Assembly (NCBI GenBank): GCA_002455425.1
Contig: DKKT01000021.1
Coordinates: forward strand, 1-34,887
Source of the DNA: Chthonomonas sp. UBA6659
GTDB taxonomy: Bacteria > Armatimonadota > Fimbriimonadia > Fimbriimonadales > Fimbriimonadaceae
Direction of reading: 5' to 3'
Length of the DNA stretch: 34,887 nt
This document shows, piece after piece, positions 1-9,013 of this stretch. Numbering within the stretch: position 1 is the first letter of the stretch; the number at the start of each line of letters is the position of its first letter. The notes under the pieces were generated by a model. It made no database searches and was not told the DNA's origin. It saw only the letters and a program-made list of their open reading frames with translations. Both the position numbers and the translations under genes were made by a program.

Positions 1-36
1 GAGAGGTACTGTCTAAACCCTGGTGAAATGCAAGAT

Positions 37-271
37 CCTCCCCTGATTCGGCGATGTTTCGTGCGCCGCATCGGGGGAGGTGGACCGCTCCCGCGGGACG
101 GAGGGGGTCCGAGACGACCGCACAAACCAGAACCCCACCCGGTTCGCGGTGCTCACCGACCTCCCTGATGCCGGGCACAAGCCATCCCGTAATCACGGAG
201 GTATCTCCGAATACTCATGGAATCACCGACCTCCCCATGCCGGGCACAAACCACTCCGGAATGAGGGAGGT
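37..271. repeat. Three related imperfect hairpins in a 306-bp non-coding stretch
   Basis: The first 306 bases contain no convincing gene; open frames there have no recognisable protein character. Three inverted repeats of nearly equal size lie at 37-80, 159-202 and 229-271. Their arms are cctcccctgat/atcgggggagg, acctccctgat/atcacggaggt and acctccccat/atgagggaggt. Units two and three are also direct repeats with a 70-bp period: both continue with gccgggcacaa and share flanking caccgacctcc. Compensating differences in the arms suggest that the hairpin fold matters. They could be a REP-like interspersed element, a terminator cluster of the unseen gene to the left, or operators for the gene at 307. 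The window alone cannot separate these. Confidence 0.6.
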
Positions 272-306
272 CTCCGCGAACACTCTAACGCCTTGAGGCC
301 CGGCGC

Positions 307-729
307 GTGGCAGAATGGGCCATGTTGTACGGCGCGATCATCGGAGCGTTGGTCGGCTTGCTGGTGTGGCTGGCATGCTTCATTGCGGCCGGATTGTCGA
401 AGGCCGGCGGACGTCCGTTTCCCGCGAACGCGATGACTTGCCTGACGATGCTCCCCCCGGCCGAGGCGTTGGCGTCGGTGCGGCGAGGCCTTCAATCTCC
501 CTACTTCGTCGACGAAACCGGCACCACGTCCGAGGCCATCAGCCTCGCCTCGCCGCCCAACTTCATGAACTACGGTTTCTTCGTTTTCGTGCGCGCCCGG
601 CCGCACCCGGAGGGCTCGACCCTAGTCGAAGTCGCTTGCACGTCGCGCAATCCGTTGCCGGCGGCCGTGCCCGCGCGCATCCAACAGGAGGCCCTTCAGA
701 TGGTGCGAACAGCCGTCAGCGGGGCGTAG
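307..729 (+). CDS. Small hypothetical protein with one N-terminal membrane segment
   Basis: I do not recognise the family. The 140-residue product starts with GTG at 307, or possibly ATG at 322. It has one hydrophobic segment at about residues 8-30 (IIGALVGLLVWLACFIAAG). A soluble domain of roughly 105 residues follows with alternating hydrophobic positions, including SPYFVDETGTT and NYGFFVFVRARP, that look like beta strands, then a C-terminal helix (ARIQQEALQMVRTAV). It is probably an inner-membrane-anchored small domain. No strong Shine-Dalgarno sequence is visible. It converges on glnE with only 4 bp between the stop codons, and the hairpin repeats lie directly upstream. Confidence 0.6.
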   Translation: MAEWAMLYGAIIGALVGLLVWLACFIAAGLSKAGGRPFPANAMTCLTMLPPAEALASVRRGLQSPYFVDETGTTSEAISLASPPNFMNYGFFVFVRARPHPEGSTLVEVACTSRNPLPAAVPARIQQEALQMVRTAVSGA

Positions 730-733
730 GCGG

Positions 734-3346
734 CTACGCGATCCGGAGCTGGTCGACGACCGCCTCGAACAAGCTCCGCACGACCGCAGTGACGGCCTGG
801 TAGCGAGCGAGGAGCGTGTTGCCATCTTCGAACCCCGACGCATGGGCGAGCCGGTCGAGTTTGTTCGGATTCTCGGGCACCAGGTCCTCCTCGTAGCCCA
901 AGACAGCGAGGTTCATCCTCAGACCGAGCAGGAATTCGCGCGCCTCCTCGACCTCGAGCGCCTCCGCGGCGTTGAGGTAGCGACGAGATCCCGCCTCGCG
1001 GAGACGCTCGGCGAATGAGGGGCCGACGCCGCTTCCGAACGCGGCCAAAGACAGCATCCAATCGATGTCATCGAGCCCGCCCCATCCCAGCTTGACGTGC
1101 CGGCGCAGGTGCTGGGCGCGGACGCGCTCGCTTTCGATCCGGCGCTTCATGGCAAGGAGGTCCTCGAGCCTCCCGCGGTCGAGGGTCCGTCGCGCCGCAA
1201 GAGCGGACAGAGTCGCCGCTGTTTCGGGGCGGCCGAAGACCGGTCTCGTGCGGCTCAGCGCAAGGCGTTCCCACGGCTCCATCGTCGACGCTTCGTATTG
1301 CCGCAACCCTTCGTCCGTGGCGACGAGAAAGCCCTTTGCGCCTTCCGGACGAAGCCGGAGGTCGATCTCCAGGGGTGAGCCAAATCGGCGTAGGGTCTTG
1401 ATCGCTTGATTCCAGACCTGAGCCGCCTGCTCGGCGGCGGCATGGTCTTCGCGGGGTCCGACAACCAAAATGAGGTCGGCATCAGACCCGAATCCGAAGT
1501 CCCCGGACGCGTAGCTCCCCAGGGCGACGACGTCGAAACGCGCGTCGTGGGTCTCGGCGAGGTGGCACAGCACTTGGTCGGTCCAAACCGTCATCGCCTC
1601 GCCGAAGGCGATCGCCGCCTGCCCTGGGCTCGCGCCGCCCTCTACCACGAGGGCCCAACGGCAGGCCGCCGCGAGCCGGGCGCGTCGGCAGGCACGCCCG
1701 ACCGCCTCCAGGTCCGCACCAAGCGGAAAGCCCGGTTGCCACTCTTCGATTTCACCGCTGACAATCGACTCAGTGAGACCGACCTCGCTCTTGAGATCGT
1801 CGATCAGGGCCGGGGCTCGCCGGATTAAGGTGAGCATCCGATGTCGGCTCTCCGTGTTTTCGGCAACGGCGGCCCGATAGGCGGCGGGCTCGGGCATCGC
1901 GCCGAGCCAAGCGTCACCGATCGGGCCGAGATCCATCGGGACGGTGTCGTCCTCGGAGGGAGTTCGCAGCATGCCGTCAAAGATGGCACGAACGGACCAT
2001 CGCCGGCCGACCAGGTCGGCCATGAACGCGTCCCAATCGCGGAATCCCATACTCCAGGACAGGAACCGCCGAGCCTCGGGCTCCGACGGCAGATCGTGGG
2101 TCTGGCGGTCGTCGACGAGTTGGCACCGATGTTCGATCTGTCGCAACGCGGTGTAGCACTCTTCGAGCGTCGCAGCCTCAATTGGCGCGATGAGTCCGGC
2201 ATCGCGAAGTTTGCGCAGCATGGGGAGGGTCCCACGCCCCCTGAGTTCCGGGCGCGCCTTCCCGTGGAGCATCTGGAGAAGCTGGACGAGGAATTCGACG
2301 TCTCTGATGCCACCGGGCCCACGCTTGAGATCGTCTTCGCCTTTGAACCGATCGATCCGTTCCCGCAGTTCGAGCATTTCGGCGATCGCCCACTCGCCCC
2401 GCGCCCCCTGAAAGCAAATCTCGTCGCGCATGCGGTCCCAACGCTCGGCGATCGGACTTTGCACGAGCGGGAGCGAGCGGATGAGGGCGAGGTGCTCCCA
2501 CGGCTCGGCGTAGCGTCGATAGTACGTTTCGACGGCGTGGATCTTGTTGACGATCGCGCCAGTGCCGCCGTAGGGACGCAGACGCAAGTCGACACGATAG
2601 AGGGAACCGCGACCCATGCGGTCTGTCAACGCGCGCCCAAGCACCTCCGCGAACCGGGATGCATGACGCTCCGACTCCGGAGCGACATCGTCGGGCATCA
2701 CGTAGACGAGGTCGATATCCGAGCTGTAGTTCAGCTCGAGACCGCCGAGCTTCCCCATCGCCACGATTTCGACCGGGCACACCCCTTCGATCTCCTTCTC
2801 ACGCGCGTACGCCTCCCAAGCAACGTCACGAAGCAGGAGGAGCGTCGCCAGCGCGAGATCGGACAGTGCCTCCCACACTGCTTCCTCTGGCCAGAGCCGC
2901 GCAAGGTCGTTGACCGCGATCCGAAGCGTACCGCGCTGTTTGAGGTACCGGAGCCGATCCAGCCGATGAGATCGTGAGATCGCCGCGCCAAGCAGCCGCC
3001 TCCCTTCCGACTCGAACGACGCGCGGCTCGGCCGGACTGCCAGCCCGGAGGGATCGAGAATCAAATCGCTCAGCTCCGGGTTCTGCACGAGCACATCCGC
3101 GAGCTGCGCGCTCGCACCGAAGAGCATGAGGAGGATCCGGGCCAGCGGAGCCACGTCGAGCAGGTGCTGCGCGACAAGGCTCGGGTGCCCGGTCGCGGCA
3201 AGCCAGCGCTCGAGACGGACAAGAGCCGCGTCCGGATTCGGGTTGCCGATCAGGGCATGCTCAAGTGGGTCGCGACCCCCGGGACGCCACGTTTCGAGCC
3301 GGGCGAAGATCGCCTCGGCCTGTTGAAGATCGTGGAACGGGATCAT
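734..3346 (-). CDS. glnE: Bifunctional glutamine synthetase adenylyltransferase/deadenylase GlnE
   Basis: GlnE adenylylates glutamine synthetase and removes the AMP again, so tuning ammonium assimilation to nitrogen supply. The 870-residue protein is somewhat shorter than the roughly 946-residue E. coli enzyme and has the expected two nucleotidyltransferase halves. The N-terminal (adenylyl-removing) half has GKLGGLELNYSSDIDLVYV at 198-216, VDLRLRPYG at 252-260 and KRGPGGIRDVEF at 341-352. The C-terminal (adenylyl-transferring) half has GSYASGDFGFGSDADL at 610-625 and EIDLRLRPEG at 660-669. The catalytic aspartates of both GS-x-D-x-D type motifs are intact. The start ATG follows a GAGG that overlaps the stop of the upstream LON-domain gene, so the two are probably co-transcribed. 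Neither glnA nor glnB is in the window. Confidence 0.96.
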   Translation of the reverse strand: MIPFHDLQQAEAIFARLETWRPGGRDPLEHALIGNPNPDAALVRLERWLAATGHPSLVAQHLLDVAPLARILLMLFGASAQLADVLVQNPELSDLILDPSGLAVRPSRASFESEGRRLLGAAISRSHRLDRLRYLKQRGTLRIAVNDLARLWPEEAVWEALSDLALATLLLLRDVAWEAYAREKEIEGVCPVEIVAMGKLGGLELNYSSDIDLVYVMPDDVAPESERHASRFAEVLGRALTDRMGRGSLYRVDLRLRPYGGTGAIVNKIHAVETYYRRYAEPWEHLALIRSLPLVQSPIAERWDRMRDEICFQGARGEWAIAEMLELRERIDRFKGEDDLKRGPGGIRDVEFLVQLLQMLHGKARPELRGRGTLPMLRKLRDAGLIAPIEAATLEECYTALRQIEHRCQLVDDRQTHDLPSEPEARRFLSWSMGFRDWDAFMADLVGRRWSVRAIFDGMLRTPSEDDTVPMDLGPIGDAWLGAMPEPAAYRAAVAENTESRHRMLTLIRRAPALIDDLKSEVGLTESIVSGEIEEWQPGFPLGADLEAVGRACRRARLAAACRWALVVEGGASPGQAAIAFGEAMTVWTDQVLCHLAETHDARFDVVALGSYASGDFGFGSDADLILVVGPREDHAAAEQAAQVWNQAIKTLRRFGSPLEIDLRLRPEGAKGFLVATDEGLRQYEASTMEPWERLALSRTRPVFGRPETAATLSALAARRTLDRGRLEDLLAMKRRIESERVRAQHLRRHVKLGWGGLDDIDWMLSLAAFGSGVGPSFAERLREAGSRRYLNAAEALEVEEAREFLLGLRMNLAVLGYEEDLVPENPNKLDRLAHASGFEDGNTLLARYQAVTAVVRSLFEAVVDQLRIA

Positions 3347-3352
3347 CGCACC

Positions 3353-4021
3353 TCAATTCGGGTGGATCCAGTCCGAGAGGAGTTCTCGGCTCAGACGGAA
3401 GGTCTGGGTCTTCTTCGCGCGCACGATCTGGCGTTCGATCAGGGGCACCAGTTCCTGGAGTCGCTCGACCGTATCCGTCGTCTCGAGCAGATGCTGCTTT
3501 TCGAGGTTCTCCAGGTGGAGATAGTTGGCGATCACGAAGCTGAGAGCGGTGGCGTCGGGCGGAAAAATAACCTGGATGTTGAAGTCGGGGCGGGCGAGCA
3601 TCCCTTCGATCAGCGTCTTGAACGACGTCCGGGCATGGTCGACCAGCTCGTCGACCATCGGTCCCTCCTCCGCCTCCAATTCGATCACCGGTTCCACGTG
3701 CCCGACAAGATACTCCTTCGATTCATCGATCTTTCGAATCCGGAATCGCCGTTCGCCGTAGATCTGAATGTCCATCTTGCCGTCGTCGTAGTTGTAGACA
3801 TGGACGATTCGGACGGCCGTGCCGACCATATAAGGGTCGGCGATGCCGCCGACCTCAGGGCCGTTCCGAATCAGGACGACGCCGAACGGAGCATCGTAGT
3901 CGAGGCAGTGCTGGACCATCGCTCGGTACCGTTCCTCGAACACGTGCAACTGGATCGTGGCGTACGGGAACAGGACGGTATGCAACGGAAAGAGGGGCAA
4001 CGCCTCGAGCTCTCTGGCCAT
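3353..4021 (-). CDS. LON substrate-binding (N-terminal) domain protein
   Basis: This 222-residue protein consists of the LON N-terminal domain without the AAA+ ATPase or serine-lysine protease parts of Lon. The family signature is at the N-terminus: LPLFPLHTVLFPYATIQLHVFEERYRAMV, given here as LPLFPLHTVLFPYATI (residues 8-23) followed by HVFEERYRAMV. FGVVLIRNGPEVGG and IVHVYNYDDGKMDIQIYG continue the PUA-like beta barrel, and the rest is a helical bundle. Stand-alone versions are common in bacteria and their role is poorly defined; substrate or adaptor binding is the usual guess. It lies 6 bp upstream of glnE. A TATAAT box 14 nt before the ATG leaves a leader of only about 7 nt. Confidence 0.9.
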   Translation of the reverse strand: MARELEALPLFPLHTVLFPYATIQLHVFEERYRAMVQHCLDYDAPFGVVLIRNGPEVGGIADPYMVGTAVRIVHVYNYDDGKMDIQIYGERRFRIRKIDESKEYLVGHVEPVIELEAEEGPMVDELVDHARTSFKTLIEGMLARPDFNIQVIFPPDATALSFVIANYLHLENLEKQHLLETTDTVERLQELVPLIERQIVRAKKTQTFRLSRELLSDWIHPN

Positions 4022-4035
4022 GGGGTTCTAAGAGC

Positions 4036-4041
4036 ATTATA
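4036..4041 (-). promoter_or_regulatory. -10 box (TATAAT) for the LON-domain/glnE operon
   Basis: A perfect TATAAT reads on the minus strand, ending 14 nt before the ATG at 4021. Transcription would start about 7 nt before the start codon, too close for a Shine-Dalgarno sequence. No convincing -35 hexamer is visible at 16-18 bp. Confidence 0.6.
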
Positions 4042-4114
4042 GCGGCGCGGAACCGATCGGGAGAACTTCGGGAGCGGGGAAAGCAGTCAAAGGGTAAGCT
4101 AAAGGAGTTCCCCC

Positions 4115-5851
4115 TTGCCTGTCGAGACGAAAAAAGCCATGCCGGAAGGAGATGCATCGTTAGTGGACGCCATGGACCTGCAAGCGCAGTTGGAAACGGC
4201 TCTGGGACGGGTTCTCGAGCTCGAAAACGAGCTCGCCGACCTCAGAAGTCGTAATTCTGCGCCCGTCAGTAAGACGTCGGCCTCCGAACCGGACGTTACA
4301 CCGCTCAACGAAGCGGACGTCACCTTGCGTCGACTGGTCCAGCGGATCGCCATGATCCTCCAGGCCGAGAAGATCGTGATCATGTTCTACGATCGCGAGA
4401 GTGGCGATCTCGTGGGCATCCCTCCCGCTTTCGGTCTCGACGACGAGCACCTCAAGATCTTCCGGGTCCGCGCCACGAACGGGATCTCCGGCCAGGTCTT
4501 CCGTGAATCCGAGCCGGTGATCTTCCACGACGCGAACACCGATCCCCGGACCCAAAAGGACCCGTTTGCGCTGCTCCACGTCCTCAACGGCATCACAGTG
4601 CCGCTCGTCATCGAGAAGCGCGACGAAGAGAACCGCGTGATCGAGAGGACGGTGATCGGCGTTCTCCACGCCTTCAACAAGCGTCACGGCGAGGACTTCA
4701 ACGACGAAGATGTGCGACTCCTCGAGCGCATGGCCCGCAACGTCGGCTCGATCATCGCGAACCTCCAGCTCTACCGCGAAGTCGTCGAGGAGCGCGAAGA
4801 GCTCCTCCAGACGTTCGAGTCGCTGACCGCCGGCCTCGTCTTGGTTTCACCCGAGGGTCGCATCAGCCAGATGAACAACTCGGCCCGCAAGATTTTCGCG
4901 GTCAACGCCGAAATCACCGGCAAGCCGTTCCGCGAGGTGATGCGGAGCGACGATCTCTCCGCAGTCTTCGAGACCGGCCTCCGGGGCGAGGAGCCGCCGG
5001 GCACCGAAGTCGTCCTATCGTTCGGTGGCTCGGACCGGATCTACCAGGTGCAGGCGGCACCGGTGCGCAACGAAGAGGGCAAGGACCTCGGGGTGGTCGC
5101 GATCCTGAACGACATCACCGAGATCAAGAACATCGAGCGCATGAAGAGTTCGTTCGTCGCGATGGCATCGCACGAACTGCGAACGCCGTTGACCGCGATC
5201 AAGGGCTTCACGAGCACGCTCCTGATGGACGACGGCTTCTCCCCCGACGAGCGGCACGAGTTCCTCATGATCATGGATCAGGAGTGCGATCGACTCCGCC
5301 GACTCATCGACGACCTCCTCAATACCGCCCGCATCGAGGCCGGAGAAAGCCTGAAGCCGAACTACACGCTGGTCGGCCTCCGTGACCTTCTCGACAAGGT
5401 CGTGATGATCCAGAAGCAGGCGACCAGCCGCCACACGATCGCACTCTCGGTCACGACCGACATCCCCGACGTCATCGGCGACCAAGACAAGATCGACCAG
5501 ATTCTCACCAACCTCCTCAACAACGCGATCAAGTATTCGCCGAACGGAGGGGACATCATCGTCCATGCGTGCGTCGATGGAGACGACATCCTCATGGGCG
5601 TCGAGGACCACGGCATGGGTATTCCGCCCGACCACCTTGGCAAGGTCTTCGAGAAGTTCCACCGTGTCAACAACGAGGACAATCGCAAGATCTACGGCAC
5701 CGGACTTGGCCTCTATCTGGTCAAACACCTGGTCGAAGGCGTCCACCTCGGAAGAATCTGGGTCGAATCGGAAGTCGGCAAAGGCTCGACGTTCTGGTTT
5801 CGGATTCCGAAGCACCTCGACATCGATCAGGCCAAGAAGATCAACGACTGA
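4115..5851 (+). CDS. Soluble GAF-PAS sensor histidine kinase
   Basis: A 578-residue cytosolic sensor kinase with no membrane segment. Residues 20-45 form a short coiled coil. A GAF domain follows at about 65-215 (VIMFYDRESGDLV, GISGQVFRESEPV, DEDVRLLERMA), then a linker helix and a PAS domain at about 232-335 (GLVLVSPEGRISQMNNSARKIF). The HisKA dimerisation helix has the phospho-acceptor H353 in MASHELRTPLTAIKGF. The ATPase domain carries the N box (NLLNNAIKYSPNGG, 466-479), G1 box (VEDHGMGIPPD) and G2 box (GTGLGLYLVKHL). The start is TTG 4115, chosen because AAAGGAG sits 7 nt upstream; ATG 4139 is the alternative. No response regulator is adjacent, so this is an orphan kinase whose signal is unknown, perhaps a small ligand bound by GAF. 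It converges on the GT2 gene with a 3-bp gap. Confidence 0.93.
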   Translation: MPVETKKAMPEGDASLVDAMDLQAQLETALGRVLELENELADLRSRNSAPVSKTSASEPDVTPLNEADVTLRRLVQRIAMILQAEKIVIMFYDRESGDLVGIPPAFGLDDEHLKIFRVRATNGISGQVFRESEPVIFHDANTDPRTQKDPFALLHVLNGITVPLVIEKRDEENRVIERTVIGVLHAFNKRHGEDFNDEDVRLLERMARNVGSIIANLQLYREVVEEREELLQTFESLTAGLVLVSPEGRISQMNNSARKIFAVNAEITGKPFREVMRSDDLSAVFETGLRGEEPPGTEVVLSFGGSDRIYQVQAAPVRNEEGKDLGVVAILNDITEIKNIERMKSSFVAMASHELRTPLTAIKGFTSTLLMDDGFSPDERHEFLMIMDQECDRLRRLIDDLLNTARIEAGESLKPNYTLVGLRDLLDKVVMIQKQATSRHTIALSVTTDIPDVIGDQDKIDQILTNLLNNAIKYSPNGGDIIVHACVDGDDILMGVEDHGMGIPPDHLGKVFEKFHRVNNEDNRKIYGTGLGLYLVKHLVEGVHLGRIWVESEVGKGSTFWFRIPKHLDIDQAKKIND

Positions 5852-5854
5852 TCG

Positions 5855-6649
5855 TCACCGGCGGAAGCGACGCCCGAATCGATCGTTCATGCGACGACCG
5901 AGCGCAATCAAGTTGAGAACCCATTGGGGTGTGCCGCGGGAACGCATCAGCATGTCGCGACCTGCCAGGTGCTGGGAGCGCTGGGCCTCGCTCGAAGTCC
6001 GGCTTTGTCCCACCAAGTGGGTGACCACCGCTTCGGGGACTCGCAGCGTCCCCAGACCCTTCCGTGCATAGTCGCTGCAAAGCTTGCTGTCTTCGCCGTA
6101 CATGAAGATCCGCTCGTCGAATCCACCGAGTCGAAGAAACTCCTCGCGTCGCATCGCCATCGCCGCCCCGGTGACCCAATCAGGGTGAAGCGGGTCTTGA
6201 ACGTCGGGAAGCCGATTGCGGAGAATCGAGCCGACCGTCGGGAACGCCCCGAAAGCATCCTGTTGTTCGGTACCGTCGCCCAGCAGGAGCCGTGGTGCGA
6301 CCACCCCGACTTCCGGGTGCTCTTCGAGCGCCTTCACCAAGAGGCGCAGGCAACCGCGATGGAGGATCGCATCGCTGTTCAGCAGGAAGAGGATCGGCGC
6401 GGTCGCCGCGTGAGCGCCGAGGTTGTTCCCCGCCCCGAACCCGCGATTCGATTCCGCAACGATCAGCTCGACTCGCGAATCCCCCCCGATTCCCTCGCGA
6501 AGGAGCCGCTCGCTGTCGTCACCGCTCGCGTTTTCGACGACGATGACCTCGGCGGTCTCAGGCTCGCCGAGCACCGATCGGACCGCGTCGAGGGTCAGCT
6601 CGGGAGTACGGAAATTGACGATGATCGTGGCGACGCAGGGCGGACTCAT
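5855..6649 (-). CDS. Family 2 glycosyltransferase
   Basis: An inverting GT-A-fold transferase of the WcaA/rhamnosyltransferase type, expected to add a sugar to a cell-surface glycan from a nucleotide-sugar donor. Visible signatures are the first beta strand VATIIVNFRTPELTLDAVRSV, the nucleotide-binding region VIVVENASGDDSERLL, NRGFGAGNNLGA, the metal-binding segment LFLLNSDAIL (a DxD variant, NSDA), and DWVTGAAMAMRREEF then GFDERIFMYGEDSKLCSDYARKG (in two parts: GFDERIFMYGED and LCSDYARKG), which supplies the acceptor-side acidic cluster. I prefer ATG 6649 because the domain begins almost at once after it; ATG 6673 would add eight residues. It is transcribed divergently from the GT4 genes, which suggests one glycan locus. 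Confidence 0.88.
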   Translation of the reverse strand: MSPPCVATIIVNFRTPELTLDAVRSVLGEPETAEVIVVENASGDDSERLLREGIGGDSRVELIVAESNRGFGAGNNLGAHAATAPILFLLNSDAILHRGCLRLLVKALEEHPEVGVVAPRLLLGDGTEQQDAFGAFPTVGSILRNRLPDVQDPLHPDWVTGAAMAMRREEFLRLGGFDERIFMYGEDSKLCSDYARKGLGTLRVPEAVVTHLVGQSRTSSEAQRSQHLAGRDMLMRSRGTPQWVLNLIALGRRMNDRFGRRFRR

Positions 6650-6707
6650 GCCGGAATCGCTCCATCTTGCCATAACTCGCCCGGCCGGATATGGAAGAAT
6701 CGTCCCG

Positions 6708-7826
6708 ATGAAGTTCGGCGTTTCCGCCCTGCACGTCGCGACGCATGCGGGCTTTGCGAAGGCCGGGATCAGCCGCTATGCGATCGAGTGGGTCGCGGCC
6801 CTGGCCCGCCACGGCCAAGAGAACGCCTTCCACGTGTTCCCGCCGGTGGACTTCTCGATGCCATTAGCCTGGGTAGACCTGCCCCGACTTTCGGTTCACC
6901 CCGTACGCCGAACCCGCACCTACCTCGCCACGCTTGGGATGCGAAGCTCGTTCGGCGGATACGATTGGTGGCTGAATCCCGCCTACGATATGCTGGCCCG
7001 GTCCTCGGTCCCGGAGGCGGCGGTCATCCACGATCTCTACGCAATCACCCATCCGGAGTGGTTCGATCGTGAGCATGTCGAAGCGGCGGCGAATCAGATC
7101 GAGCGTGCTTGCAGAGAGGCGCGACTCCTCTTCGCGAACAGCGAGTCGACGCGACAGGACATCCTTGCCGCAACGAAGCGACGCCCCGAGGACGTCGTCA
7201 CCATCTTCTGCGGCCCCGGCAACCTCGGAGCCCCGATCGATCTGGACAGCCTCGGCCCCGATGCGCCCCGCCCGCACGGTGTCCCCGAGGAGTCCTACTT
7301 CCTCGCCGTCGGAACCCTTGAACCCAGGAAGAACATCCCCGCGCTCCTCGCCGGGTACCGGGCGTTCGTCAGCTCGAACCCCGACGCGCCGATGCTCGCG
7401 ATCGCCGGCGGCAAGGGGTGGGAGTTCGATCCGATCTTCGAATCCCTTAAGACCTGGGACCTCGAAAGTCGAGTGCGCTTCCTCGGCTATGTGCCCGACG
7501 AAGCCATGCCTGCTCTCTATGCGTACTCCGAGGGGTTCATCTTTCCGTCCCTCGGCGAAGGCTTCGGGATCCCGCTTCTCGAAGCGATGATCTATGGCAC
7601 TCCCACGGCCTGCTCCGATCGGGGCTCTCTTCCCGAAGTCGCGGGTGATGCCTCATACCTCTTCGAGCCGACCTCAACCGAGGCGATCGCCTCCGCATTC
7701 GGCGAGCTCATCGCGCGCTCCCCGACACGGAGTGCCTGGGTGGCTCGCGGGCGCGACCAAGCCGCGAAGTTCACCTGGGACCAGGTTGCGGACAAGACAC
7801 TCAGGGCGCTCGAGGAACGATCATGA
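6708..7826 (+). CDS. Family 4 glycosyltransferase (copy A)
   Basis: A 372-residue GT-B-fold retaining glycosyltransferase. The N-terminal acceptor half has GFAKAGISRYAIEWV and AAVIHDLYAITHPEWF. The C-terminal donor half has the standard block FLAVGTLEPRKNIPALL, IAGGKGWEF, VRFLGYVPDEAMPALYAYSE, then PSLGEGFGIPLLEAM with the E-x7-E pair that binds the nucleotide-sugar phosphates. The true start is ATG 6708; the open frame extends upstream only as an antisense shadow of the GT2 gene. Its stop overlaps the next start (ATGA), so translation is coupled. Several blocks match the third gene of the cluster closely, so the two are paralogues. Sugar specificity cannot be read from the sequence. Confidence 0.92.
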   Translation: MKFGVSALHVATHAGFAKAGISRYAIEWVAALARHGQENAFHVFPPVDFSMPLAWVDLPRLSVHPVRRTRTYLATLGMRSSFGGYDWWLNPAYDMLARSSVPEAAVIHDLYAITHPEWFDREHVEAAANQIERACREARLLFANSESTRQDILAATKRRPEDVVTIFCGPGNLGAPIDLDSLGPDAPRPHGVPEESYFLAVGTLEPRKNIPALLAGYRAFVSSNPDAPMLAIAGGKGWEFDPIFESLKTWDLESRVRFLGYVPDEAMPALYAYSEGFIFPSLGEGFGIPLLEAMIYGTPTACSDRGSLPEVAGDASYLFEPTSTEAIASAFGELIARSPTRSAWVARGRDQAAKFTWDQVADKTLRALEERS

Positions 7827-9013
7827 AGATCGCGATCTGGCACAACATGCCCTCAGGTGGCGGTAAGCGGGCACTCTTCGACCAGGTGCGCGGACTCGTC
7901 GGACGAGGTCACGAAGTCCGTGCGTGGACAACGCCGCTTGCTAACCAAACGTTCCTGCCGCTCGGCGACTTGATCGAGGAGCGCATCCTTCCCTACTCGC
8001 CCCCGCCAGAGGGCGGCTCCGCACTCCACCGAATCAGCCTCACGCCTCGAAAAATCGAAGCGATGCACGCGCATTGCCGCCAGGCAGGATCGGAAATCGA
8101 TGCGTGGCGGCCGGTAGTCCTGCTTTCGCACACGACCCCCGGAATCCATACTCCGCCGATCGCCCGGTACGTACATTCGCCGAGCGCCCTCTACCTTCAG
8201 GAACCGACTCGAGGACTCTACGAGGCCCTACCCGTCTTCCCGTGGATTGCTCCCGAGCGCAAGCTCGGTCCAAAGGAGTGCCTCGTGGACTGGGGACGGA
8301 TGCGCAGTATGCGACTCCAAGTCCGCGAAGAGTACGACAATGCGCGCGCGTTCGACCGAATCCTTGTGAACTCGTTCTTCAGCCGTGAGTCGGTGCTGCG
8401 CTGTCTCGGCCTCGAACCCGAGGTGTGCTACCTCGGTGTCGATTTCGGCTTGTTCGAAGATCGGGGACTTGCACGGGAGCCGTTTGTGGTCGGGCTGGGC
8501 TCGATCCACCCCCGAAAGAACGTCACCCGGGCGGTCGAGGGCGTCGGTGCCGTCCGGAAGGAAGTGCGACCACCGCTGGTCTGGGTCGGCGATGTTGCCA
8601 CGCCTGAATACGGACAAGAAGTCCGGGCCCTCGCTGAGAGCCTGGATGTCGACTTTCGGCCGCTCATCGGAATCACCGACGCCCAACTCGTGGATGTGCT
8701 CAACCGCGCCACGGCGATGATCTACTGCTCCCGCCTCGAGCCGTTCGGCTATGCGCCGATCGAGGCGAACGCGTGCGGTTGCCCGGTGGTCGCCGTCGCT
8801 GAGGGTGGGATTCGCGAAACCGTGATCGATGGCATCAACGGTCTCGTCGTCGACGGAAGCGCATCCGCCCTTGGGGCCGGACTCACGCGCCTCTTGGCTG
8901 ACCCCGAGGCGGCCGCCCGGATGGGGCGGCGCGCCGGAGAGGACGTTCGCGCGCGATGGGCGATGGAGCCGGCCATCGATCGCCTCGAAGCCCACCTGAG
9001 GCAGATCGCGTGA
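7823..9013 (+). CDS. Family 4 glycosyltransferase (middle gene)
   Basis: A 396-residue GT4-type transferase. Its first residues, MKIAIWHNMPSGGGKRAL, form the Rossmann strand and glycine loop of the acceptor domain. PPIARYVHSPSALYL and FDRILVNSFFSRESVLR are typical linker motifs. The donor domain has VVGLGSIHPRKNVTRAVEG, LNRATAMIYCSRLEPFGYAP and the E-x7-E segment EPFGYAPIEA, followed by GCPVVAVAEGGIRETV. It is more divergent than its two neighbours and resembles mannosyltransferase-type GT4 enzymes. It has GAGG before the ATG and overlaps both neighbours by 4 bp (ATGA and GTGA), so the three enzymes are probably made together for successive steps on one glycan. Confidence 0.91.
   Translation: MKIAIWHNMPSGGGKRALFDQVRGLVGRGHEVRAWTTPLANQTFLPLGDLIEERILPYSPPPEGGSALHRISLTPRKIEAMHAHCRQAGSEIDAWRPVVLLSHTTPGIHTPPIARYVHSPSALYLQEPTRGLYEALPVFPWIAPERKLGPKECLVDWGRMRSMRLQVREEYDNARAFDRILVNSFFSRESVLRCLGLEPEVCYLGVDFGLFEDRGLAREPFVVGLGSIHPRKNVTRAVEGVGAVRKEVRPPLVWVGDVATPEYGQEVRALAESLDVDFRPLIGITDAQLVDVLNRATAMIYCSRLEPFGYAPIEANACGCPVVAVAEGGIRETVIDGINGLVVDGSASALGAGLTRLLADPEAAARMGRRAGEDVRARWAMEPAIDRLEAHLRQIA

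Noticed and set aside
1..306. CRISPR array suggested by the left-edge repeats
   Set aside because: Only two direct copies with a 70-bp period, internally palindromic over the whole unit, with no constant repeat/unique spacer pattern and no cas genes.
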